NCBI RefSeq assembly: GCF_027925525.1
Contig: NZ_BSDJ01000032.1
Span: 32,730-96,729 of the forward strand
Reading direction: 5' to 3'
DNA: 64,000 nucleotides
From: Paenibacillus tyrphae
GTDB lineage: Bacteria > Bacillota > Bacilli > Paenibacillales > NBRC-103111
The translations under genes and the position numbers were made by a program. The notes under the pieces were generated by a model, which did no database searches, was not told the origin of the DNA, and worked only from the letters and a program-made list of their open reading frames with translations. Below are positions 43,526-51,093 of this stretch, piece by piece (position 1 is the stretch's first letter; every line of letters begins with the position of its first letter).

Positions 43526-45595
43526 ATGATGGGACCTTTCCGTTTTTTTTCACTGAACAAGCCGTCGGATTGGAAAAGGGGAATGACCTGCAACGTCAGT
43601 ATCGATTCCGCCGGACTTGCGCTTAAGCAAACGGAGCAGTACGGCATTGCGACGAAAATTTCGCTGGCGGAATGGGAAGGCGGAGGGCCCGGAGCGATTG
43701 CGGATATAGCCCCAGGCAGGCAGGACCGAATCTACCTGCTCGATGAGTCCGCCGCCCTGTGGCTGTACGATCCGGACAACCGCCATCTGGAACCGCTGCT
43801 TCGCGAAGGACACGGCACCTTCACCTCCTTCGCATACTTGGCGGCCGTAGGAGATACGGTGCTGGCCGCAGATCCCTATGCCGATACGCCGCTCATTGCC
43901 TTTCATGCCGGGAATAGCCAAGCGGTATGGAGCTACAGCGACTACCGCGGGGAAAGCTTGTATCCCTTGGCCGTAACCCAGGCAGGCGGGCAGTTTCTGG
44001 TGTTTGCCATAGTCGATAGCGACAGGCTTGTCTTATTAAGGCTCGGCTCCTCGGGCCAACTTCTGGCGGAAACGGAGATCGATCCGGATCGGGTGTTTCC
44101 TAACGGAATGGAAGCGTTACGGGGCCGGTTTCAACTCGCCGGGATGGAGGGCGGGACCGTCTGGCTGCTGGATACTGTGACGGGGCGGCTGCTTTGCCTG
44201 CCGGACGGCAGCGAGCCGGAGTGGTTCAACGAAGCCGTCCGGCAGCCGAGGCCTTCGGGCATCGCGATGGATGGACTCGGAGGCTTGTTTATCGGGGACG
44301 CCTCGGGCGAAGCGGCCGGTGACAACCAACATTCCCTGCTCTTGGCCGAAATGTCCGGGGAAGCATGCACCGTTCGGCCGATCGCTTCGTTCCACGGGCG
44401 GTCTGATAAGCTGCTGACGAATGCGAGCGGACAGCTTTATGCCTGGAACCGCGCCGAAGCGACCGTCACCGTGCTGCAGCTGCTGCCCCGCACGAATTGC
44501 TGCGGGAATGGCCGCTACGAAGGAACGTGGATCTCTTGTTCCCTCGATAGCACCCGCAGCGAGAACGAGTGGCACAAAGCGGTGCTGGATGCAGACATCG
44601 AAGAGGGATTGCAACTGCGGCTGTCCTGGTTCGCCTCCGACCGTAAAACGGTGGCGCTCGGCGGTCACGTGCTGGATCTGGATCAATATATTTCCGACTC
44701 GGCCATTCCCGCCGAGGAGAAGCTGGATGCTTTGAAACCGCTGTGGACGCATACGTTAACGAATCCGAAGGATGCGCTGCTGGTGTCAGCGAAGGGGCGC
44801 TACTTGTGGCTGAAGCTGGAGTGGATCGGCAGCGAAACGGCTTCCCCGCTGCTTCGCAGGCTCCGCATTTACGATCCGCGCATGTCCTATTTATCTTATC
44901 TTCCGGCTGTGTATCAAGAGGACGAGAAGAGCCTGAGCTTTCTGGAGCGCTATTTATCGCTGTTCGCTACCTTTATGGAGGAGACGGATGAGACGATCGC
45001 CGGAATTGCGCGCTTTTTCGACCCGGATGCGACGGACGGCCCTTACCTGCGGTGGCTTGCCTCGTGGCTAGGGCTCTCGCCGGATGAGCATTGGACGCAA
45101 CAGCAGCTGCGATTGTGGATGCGCGAAGCTCCCGATTTATACCGGTTCCGGGGAACCCGGGCAGCCATATCGCGGATGGTGGAGATTTACACCGGCGAGG
45201 CGCCGATGATTATCGAGCATTTTCAAATCCGGCACTTGCTGGAAAATGTCGAGTTCCGCGAAACCGCGAGCCGGCTGTACAGCGACGATCCATACACGTT
45301 TTGCGTTCTGGTGAAACCGGAGCATGCCGCTTCGGATAAACAAAAATATGTGCTGCAGCAGCTATTGGACGCCCAGAAGCCCGCCTTCACGGAGGCCAAG
45401 CTGGTAGTGCTGCAGCCGTGGATGAATATGGATATGCATACGTATCTCGGCATCAATACAACCTTGGCCGAGCCGTCTTGGTTGAAGCTGGACCGGCGTG
45501 CCACCTTGCCCTATCATACGGTGCTGATCGATGTGGAGCGCGACAACCGCATGGACATTCATACGAGACTCGGTCTCGATTCGGAGCTTGAATAA
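43526..45595 (+). CDS. Tail protein I (P2 gpI-like) fused to N-terminal propeller-like domain
   Basis: A 689-residue protein. The first 430 residues have repeated DxxGxLYxW/GGLFIGDASG-type strands like an NHL or SMP-30 beta-propeller; then a beta domain; then, from about residue 450, the tail-protein-I block: YLSYLPAVYQEDEKSLSFLERYLSLFATF, LRWLASWLGLSPDEHWTQQQLR, YRFRGTRAAISRMVEIYTGEAP. The gpI part attaches fibres or stabilises the baseplate in phages. The propeller could act in target binding, since no separate fibre gene is seen. Start ATGATG after AAGGGGGG. Confidence 0.82.
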   Translation: MMGPFRFFSLNKPSDWKRGMTCNVSIDSAGLALKQTEQYGIATKISLAEWEGGGPGAIADIAPGRQDRIYLLDESAALWLYDPDNRHLEPLLREGHGTFTSFAYLAAVGDTVLAADPYADTPLIAFHAGNSQAVWSYSDYRGESLYPLAVTQAGGQFLVFAIVDSDRLVLLRLGSSGQLLAETEIDPDRVFPNGMEALRGRFQLAGMEGGTVWLLDTVTGRLLCLPDGSEPEWFNEAVRQPRPSGIAMDGLGGLFIGDASGEAAGDNQHSLLLAEMSGEACTVRPIASFHGRSDKLLTNASGQLYAWNRAEATVTVLQLLPRTNCCGNGRYEGTWISCSLDSTRSENEWHKAVLDADIEEGLQLRLSWFASDRKTVALGGHVLDLDQYISDSAIPAEEKLDALKPLWTHTLTNPKDALLVSAKGRYLWLKLEWIGSETASPLLRRLRIYDPRMSYLSYLPAVYQEDEKSLSFLERYLSLFATFMEETDETIAGIARFFDPDATDGPYLRWLASWLGLSPDEHWTQQQLRLWMREAPDLYRFRGTRAAISRMVEIYTGEAPMIIEHFQIRHLLENVEFRETASRLYSDDPYTFCVLVKPEHAASDKQKYVLQQLLDAQKPAFTEAKLVVLQPWMNMDMHTYLGINTTLAEPSWLKLDRRATLPYHTVLIDVERDNRMDIHTRLGLDSELE

Positions 45596-45623
45596 CATTA
45601 AATGATGAAAGAGGAAGCGGAGC

Positions 45624-47318
45624 ATGAAAAAGTCCAGGTTTTTTCCGTTTGAACGCAACCGGTACTTTTACGGCAAGCTGCTGACGGTCCGAGATTTCGA
45701 ATCCGAGCAAAAATATTTCAACGACAAGCGGCGTCTGTTGAACCGGCTGCTGTTCGGAAGCGGCGTAGTGGCGGGCCTGCAGGTAGTTGCGGTGGACGAC
45801 AAGTCTGTATCGGTGCAGTCCGGGCTCGCGCTGGACGGCCTCGGGCGGGAAATTACGGTCTCCTCGCCGGTCACGCTCAAGCTCTCGATGATGGAGGGCT
45901 TCAACAATAACGATTACGCCAAAAACGTATACCTCTGCATCGCTTATGACGAGAAGGGCAAGGAGCCCGTACATGCGGTGGCGAACAGTTCGGCCCGCCC
46001 GGATGAGATCAGCGAATATAACCGGGTGGTGGAAGGGTACCGCTTGTTCATCCGGGAAAACGCGCCGGAGCCCGCGCAATTCGAGTGGAACGAGTTTGCG
46101 CTGGCGACCGCGGTCCTGTACGATGACGGGCACGTTCGGGTGCTGCAAACCGTGCCTCGTTACGTGACGGAGGGCGAGACGTTCGAAGCCCGGCTCCGGG
46201 TCGAGAAAACGCTGCAAACGCCGCCGATTACATTTGAATACGAGCCGCTCGGCGGGCTTTTTCCATTGGTGGAGGATTCCGATTGTTCAACCGCCGGCAA
46301 AATCCGGGTCGATATGCCTGCGGACAACAAATCGGACGATTTCGTCGTCCGTTGGCCGGTAAGAGCAGCCGGGAGCGCGGGGGAAAAAGGAGATTTCGGT
46401 TCAAAGCCCGGCACGGCCGTCATCACGATCGGGGACCGGCGAATTCAGGTGGAATCGGCCTGTTCGCAGACGATTGAAATTGTCGCGGATACGGAAGAGA
46501 AGCTATGGGAGGCTTATGCCGCCCGATCGATGGACGAGACGCTGGGCTCGCCGGCGGAGCCGGAGGTCGTGCTGGCCAAAATCAGCCTGCTGCAAATGGG
46601 CCCGAGCTACGTCATCGACCATGTGACGCCGCTGCCGTTTAACGAGCTGATCGCGAATTCGCCTCTGCTCGGCATCCTGGCAAGGCGAACAGGCAGCAGT
46701 CTGCCGGGCGGTGGCAGTGACAGGGCTGCGTTTACGGCCGGCGCTTCCGTACGGCAGCTTGAAGCGGACGAGCCGCCACAGTTCTCCGTCGGCTACCGGG
46801 CGGACAAGGGCCATTTTGACTTCACGTTAGGACTGCCGCAGCAGAGATCAGCTCAAGAAGAGATCAGCAGCGGCGTCGTAGACCTTCCTCTGGCCGGGGG
46901 GATCGTCAAAAGCGGCATGATTTCGTTCGGCAAGCAGGAACGGAGCTATTATACGGATGAGATCAGCCACGGTCTTGGTCCGGGGCAGGTAATGGTTACG
47001 GTCGGAGTGGAGGTTGCCGATAACGATATGATTCCGGATCTTCTGAACGTGAACGAGAGCGTATTTTACGGGGCTTCCGACGTGTTTCAGGGAAGCGATT
47101 ACGATATCGGTCTGCCGAAAGTATCCGTAGGGACCGTCGTCTATCCGCGAAGAGGAACGTTTCGGATCGGGTTGAAGCTGCTGTCTCCGGCCGAAGGCAC
47201 AAGCTTGCGTTTGAGATGGTGGGCGGTGCGCAGCAGCAAGGATACGGCACAACAGGCGGCGGCAGCCGATCTGTCCTCCTCCGAACGCGAAGCGGCAGCC
47301 GGGACGGACAGCAAATAA
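45624..47318 (+). CDS. Conserved eCIS-associated protein, unknown function
   Basis: A 564-residue protein. The first 100 residues (NRYFYGKLLTVRDFESEQKYF, NRLLFGSGVVAGLQVV, SGLALDGLGREITVSSPV) are a block I associate with proteins at this place in other eCIS clusters, between the baseplate genes and the cargo; no biochemical role is known to me. The middle has beta-sandwich strands, and the C-terminal 150 residues are hydrophilic and variable with a Ser/Ala-rich end. A peripheral baseplate or fibre-like role is inference. No signal peptide. Confidence 0.65.
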   Translation: MKKSRFFPFERNRYFYGKLLTVRDFESEQKYFNDKRRLLNRLLFGSGVVAGLQVVAVDDKSVSVQSGLALDGLGREITVSSPVTLKLSMMEGFNNNDYAKNVYLCIAYDEKGKEPVHAVANSSARPDEISEYNRVVEGYRLFIRENAPEPAQFEWNEFALATAVLYDDGHVRVLQTVPRYVTEGETFEARLRVEKTLQTPPITFEYEPLGGLFPLVEDSDCSTAGKIRVDMPADNKSDDFVVRWPVRAAGSAGEKGDFGSKPGTAVITIGDRRIQVESACSQTIEIVADTEEKLWEAYAARSMDETLGSPAEPEVVLAKISLLQMGPSYVIDHVTPLPFNELIANSPLLGILARRTGSSLPGGGSDRAAFTAGASVRQLEADEPPQFSVGYRADKGHFDFTLGLPQQRSAQEEISSGVVDLPLAGGIVKSGMISFGKQERSYYTDEISHGLGPGQVMVTVGVEVADNDMIPDLLNVNESVFYGASDVFQGSDYDIGLPKVSVGTVVYPRRGTFRIGLKLLSPAEGTSLRLRWWAVRSSKDTAQQAAAADLSSSEREAAAGTDSK

Positions 47319-47350
47319 GCGTCAAACAGCGAGGAAGCGAGGAGGCTCCA

Positions 47351-48898
47351 ATGCCCATTCGTCCGACGATTACGCATAGAAGGGCCGATCCTGTGGCAGA
47401 ATTCGGTCAAGTAAGGACCCGAGCAGGAAACGGGTCTTTGCTTCCGCCCCTGCAAGCGATGATGCAGCTCCAGAGAAGCTTGGGGAACCAAGCGGTCTTG
47501 CAGCTTATGGGGAAGAAAGACGAAGAGTCTGACACGCGTAGGCCAGCAACGAAAAGGAAAAAATCAAAAGACGTAGACGATTCGGAGCAGAAAAAAAAGA
47601 AAAAGAAAGTGATCAAATCCAAGAAGCTGAGCGAAGAAGAACGGAGGGAGCAGCAATCCGCAGCGTCCAAAAGACGTTTGGAGCAGAAGAAGGCTTCTTT
47701 CAAGAGAGTCAAAGCTAGATTAAATCAAGGTCTAACCGGCTCCAAATGGGAAAATTCGAATGTAAGCTTGGCCGCAGGGGAAATTCACAAGGTCCCTGTA
47801 AAGTTTGCAGATAAGGCTGAGAAAAATGCGGGCTCGCATCAGGAGCACGTCAGCGTCAACGATTTATACAACAATAATACGGAGTCCTTGATTCCACCGA
47901 AAAGCTATGAGAACAACCGAACGGATCAAGTACTGCGCTGGATTTCCTCAGCCTTCTACTTCAAGCTTAAAGGGAAGACCCAAGAGGTTCAAGCCGGACT
48001 GTTTGACGATGACCGGTTTTATCTCGCAGCGAACGAGAATCGCAATAAGCGACATTTCGTCAGGAAGAACAAAAAAGAAAAGGTGGATGAAACCGGACTA
48101 AGCACGAAGGAATTGTTGGGAAAAATTGTGCAGGAATACGAAAAAACCGAAGCCAAAAAATTTCCCAAAATGCTCCCGGAAGTAAAGGAACGAGTCGTCC
48201 GGCATTTGGAAAAAATCAAAGCGCGTTTTTTGCAGGATGAGCTGCCGGAGGAGTACGCTCATTTGTCGGATGCCCTAGACGCTAAACCGATTGTTGCGAT
48301 GGTAGCAGAGAAGCAGGGCAAGAAGAAAGTGGACCTCCATGCGGAGCGGCGGATCAAAAAATATTTGAACGATGACGAGAAGTTTAGAGCGGGGCATGTG
48401 AAGGGCTTAAAGCGCCCTTGCTTAGTCTGCATGATGACCAACTATGGGGAGTACAAGGCCGGCAACGAAGACTGGATGGACAAATGTCCTCACATTCCGG
48501 AGCGCAGCGGCCCGGGATGGTTGAGCGAGGCGGCAACTCACGAATACGATATCGAAGCGAATGCGGATATGATTAACCGGCTCATCCCGAGAACGTACGC
48601 CAGTATTCCGAAGTCGGAAAAAGAAAAGATGGACGAAAACCCGAATTACGTGCCCAAGTTCTCTTACAACATCGATACCGACTCGGAATCGGATGTGGAC
48701 GAGTCCGAGTTTGAGGACGAAATGGACAAGGAGGACGAAGACGAACGGAGAGCTGCGGCGGGAAAGGAAGAAGTTTTGTTGATGGAGGAAGACGAACAGA
48801 CTTTTTTCATGGACGATGAAAAACAAGGATTCACGATGGGGGAAGAGGAAGAGGGCTTCTTGGCTGACGATGAAGAAGAGGACGATATGCGATTCTAA
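47351..48898 (+). CDS. Putative eCIS effector: tagged protein with deaminase-like zinc site
   Basis: A 515-residue protein, last of the operon. Residues 38-53 (MMQLQRSLGNQAVLQLM region) carry the cargo tag shared with the first two genes. Residues 60-126 are extremely basic, with a run of six lysines. Around residues 195-235 is a WISSAFYF and GLFDDDRFYLAANEN strand pair; then VDLHAERRIKKYL (His330, Glu332) and KRPCLVCMM (Cys357, Cys360) give the H-A-E plus P-C-x-x-C signature of the cytidine-deaminase-like fold. The last 75 residues are extremely acidic. Such toxins deaminate bases in nucleic acid or nucleotides. GAGGAGG precedes the start. No immunity gene is obvious next to it. Confidence 0.75.
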   Translation: MPIRPTITHRRADPVAEFGQVRTRAGNGSLLPPLQAMMQLQRSLGNQAVLQLMGKKDEESDTRRPATKRKKSKDVDDSEQKKKKKKVIKSKKLSEEERREQQSAASKRRLEQKKASFKRVKARLNQGLTGSKWENSNVSLAAGEIHKVPVKFADKAEKNAGSHQEHVSVNDLYNNNTESLIPPKSYENNRTDQVLRWISSAFYFKLKGKTQEVQAGLFDDDRFYLAANENRNKRHFVRKNKKEKVDETGLSTKELLGKIVQEYEKTEAKKFPKMLPEVKERVVRHLEKIKARFLQDELPEEYAHLSDALDAKPIVAMVAEKQGKKKVDLHAERRIKKYLNDDEKFRAGHVKGLKRPCLVCMMTNYGEYKAGNEDWMDKCPHIPERSGPGWLSEAATHEYDIEANADMINRLIPRTYASIPKSEKEKMDENPNYVPKFSYNIDTDSESDVDESEFEDEMDKEDEDERRAAAGKEEVLLMEEDEQTFFMDDEKQGFTMGEEEEGFLADDEEEDDMRF

Positions 48899-48945
48899 TG
48901 AAGGAACGTGGGCATGAACGGCGACTTTGAACCAAAAAAGCAGCC

Positions 48946-48988
48946 AAGCGGAGAAAGCCAGGCTAGTGCTTCGATTTCTCCGCTTTTT
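48946..48988. terminator. Terminator closing the eCIS operon, overlapping the convergent gene
   Basis: AAGCGGAGAAA (48946-48956) pairs exactly with TTTCTCCGCTT (48975-48985), then three more T residues on the + strand; the - strand also has a T run beyond it. The stop codon of the MORN gene (48963) lies in the loop, so its last codons are encoded in the stem. Confidence 0.85.
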
Positions 48989-50486
48989 GACCGCCGGATA
49001 CTTCCAGTTCTTTCAGCGTATAGGCGGGGCTGTAAAGGAAACGGTAAACATACGAATCGGCGATATAAATATCTCTCCGTTCGTCCGGAGATACGCTGAG
49101 GCTTGTTTTTGCCAGCAAGGTTTGCTTCGGATCGTCCTTGACGAGCTTGCGGTAACGCTCTTCAAAGCTCGCCGCCAAAGTTTCGATCGTATCCGGGTCG
49201 GTCAGCTTCACAGCCGCAATATAGGTGGTTTGAGGGTCGGACTGCGATAATTTCACGGTAAACGCCATCCGATAATTGCGGTAGCTCATAAGCAGCTCCG
49301 GCGTTCCGTCGGGGGTGTTGACGACGGTGGTTTCCGGCGCTTTGCCCAGCAGCTCTTCGATTTTGGCCCCGGTCATCCCCAAAAAAGCGGTATAATCGGG
49401 CTCGCCCTGTCGAAAGAAACCAAGGTACGTCGGCTTTCCGTCCTTGCCGAGCAACTGCCCCAATCCGTCGTACAGCCCGCCGGCGAATCTTCCTTTATAA
49501 AGCGGCTGGCCGTTTTCGGAGAAGGCCTCTCCGTTCCCGTTGTACACGCCGGCGACAAAGTCCCCGCTGTATTTCGGGTTGCCGTTTTCGTAATAGGCCT
49601 GTCCGGTTCCGCTGTACCGGCCTGCCATAAACGCCCCTTTATACTTGGCCGATCCCGTTCCGAAATACTCCGTGCCTTCGCCGGAGTACGATCCGTTAGT
49701 GAATCCGCCTTCGTACAGTACCGAGCCCGATTCGGCAAGCAGCTTGCCTGCGCCGTTATATTTTCCCGCCAGAAACTGTCCCTGGTACTTCACCGCGCCG
49801 CCGGAATAATATTCGGTACCGTCTCCGGAGTAGAGTCCGCCGGTGAAGCTTCCTTCGTACATGACCTTGCCGTTCTCGTCGAACGCCTTGCCTTTTCCTG
49901 CGGGGATGCCTGCTTGAAACTCGCCCTGGTAGCGGATTTTGCCGTTCGGGTGGAACAGGGTGCCTGTGCCCGAGTACAGCCCTTCGGCAAAGCCTCCGCG
50001 GTACAGCAGCGTGCCGTCGGGACCGAGCTCTTCGCCGGATGCAAGCTGCCCTTTGTCGAACTCTCCTTGCCGGTTAAGCTTTCCCTTGGGATCGTACAGC
50101 TTCCCGGGGCCTTGAAAGACGCCGTCCTTCAACTCCCCTTCGTATTTGAACCAGCCGGCCTGATCGAAAACTTTGGCTTTGCCGGTATAGGTGAGAGGGG
50201 TTCCGGTCTGCTCATGAAAGGTTGGTACGAATCCGAACATACGGCTCACGAAGGCCGGGGGCTTGATCCAGATAAAATACACGAGCGCCAGCAGGACCAG
50301 CGCCACAATGACGATCAGCTTCTTTTGCACATAGTAATTGCCGATCGGCACGTAGCTTTGCTTGGTGACTTCCTTGGCGGTCAGAATCGTTTTGCAGGCG
50401 TCGGCCGTCTTCTTGACCGCCAGCTTCGGCAGAGCGGCCGTTTGCTTCAGCGGCGCGATAAACGGCTTAATCATCGGTTCAATCAC
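48963..50486 (-). CDS. Membrane-anchored MORN-repeat protein
   Basis: A 507-residue protein. An N-terminal cytoplasmic segment of about 55 residues, one membrane helix (about 56-74, KLIVIVALVLLALVYFIWI), then from about 115 to 380 some eleven MORN-type repeats of 22-23 residues (for example YEGSFTGGLYSGDGTEYYSGG), and a C-terminal 120-residue globular part. MORN repeats often act as protein or membrane-contact platforms. It starts with GTG, AAGGAG 9 bases upstream, 15 bases after the PAAR gene, so the two are co-expressed. Such a protein might dock the particle at the membrane; this is inference. Confidence 0.8.
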   Translation of the reverse strand: MIEPMIKPFIAPLKQTAALPKLAVKKTADACKTILTAKEVTKQSYVPIGNYYVQKKLIVIVALVLLALVYFIWIKPPAFVSRMFGFVPTFHEQTGTPLTYTGKAKVFDQAGWFKYEGELKDGVFQGPGKLYDPKGKLNRQGEFDKGQLASGEELGPDGTLLYRGGFAEGLYSGTGTLFHPNGKIRYQGEFQAGIPAGKGKAFDENGKVMYEGSFTGGLYSGDGTEYYSGGAVKYQGQFLAGKYNGAGKLLAESGSVLYEGGFTNGSYSGEGTEYFGTGSAKYKGAFMAGRYSGTGQAYYENGNPKYSGDFVAGVYNGNGEAFSENGQPLYKGRFAGGLYDGLGQLLGKDGKPTYLGFFRQGEPDYTAFLGMTGAKIEELLGKAPETTVVNTPDGTPELLMSYRNYRMAFTVKLSQSDPQTTYIAAVKLTDPDTIETLAASFEERYRKLVKDDPKQTLLAKTSLSVSPDERRDIYIADSYVYRFLYSPAYTLKELEVSGGQKAEKSKH

Positions 50487-50501
50487 TACTTGTCGCTCCT
50501 T

Positions 50502-50888
50502 CTACGGCACTTGAATGGTCGCTTGGCCGGGAACTGCGATCTCGATCAACCCGCCCCAGGAACAGACGAGCTTCGAGCTGTTGTTCAGGGCAGGCATATT
50601 GCCGATAAGAACGGTCGGCGAGCCTGGCGCCCATGGCGCGGCGGTTACGGGCACGCAGGGCATCGGGGTCATGACGCCGAATTTGGCCGCCGTGGCCGCA
50701 GCGACCTGCGGATTGGCCATGGAGCTGCACATGCCGAAAGGCAGCACGTTGACCATCGGCTTGTTGTCCATAATATTGGCAATCGGCATGGAGGTTGTGA
50801 CCCGGTTTGCCGGCAATACCTGAAGGGAAGCCGGCGCATTGCCGAAGCTGCACCGGATCATCGCCCCTCCGCATACAAGTTGTCCCAT
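50502..50888 (-). CDS. DUF4280 PAAR-like spike-tip protein
   Basis: A 128-residue protein. The family features are visible: start GQLVCGGAMIRCSFGNAPASLQVLP, then INVLPFGMCSSMANPQVAAAT-type block, TPMPCVPVTAAPWAPGSPTVLIGNMPALNNSS and CSWGGLIEI, with several cysteines able to bind metal. PAAR-like DUF4280 proteins cap VgrG-type spikes in T6SS and eCIS; here the spike is encoded at 36991, so this is the probable tip although it lies on the opposite strand. AGAGGTG precedes the start. Confidence 0.88.
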   Translation of the reverse strand: MGQLVCGGAMIRCSFGNAPASLQVLPANRVTTSMPIANIMDNKPMVNVLPFGMCSSMANPQVAAATAAKFGVMTPMPCVPVTAAPWAPGSPTVLIGNMPALNNSSKLVCSWGGLIEIAVPGQATIQVP

Positions 50889-51093
50889 CTTGCCGCACCT
50901 CTTTTTATTTTGGTAAGTTCCATGCTTTGCTTTGTTACTTTCATACTACTATACTCGCCTGAAGCAGGCAACGAAAGTTCGACATTTTTAGAACAAAATG
51001 GATGTGGCGGGTTGGGAATTTACGGTAGTATGGAAGCATAGTGGAAAAAAGAATGGCGAATCGTGTCGATATGGATAGGCGGGAGTGGATTCT

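Noticed and set aside
22584..48898. Prophage
   Set aside because: Tail-type genes are present but no capsid, portal, terminase, lysis or integrase gene; AAA+ ATPase, DUF4255 and eCIS_core genes mark an injection system.
48908..49099. Small + strand gene after the deaminase-like gene, possible immunity protein
   Set aside because: It runs through the terminator and opposite the MORN gene, and its composition is that of a shadow; no immunity gene is supported.
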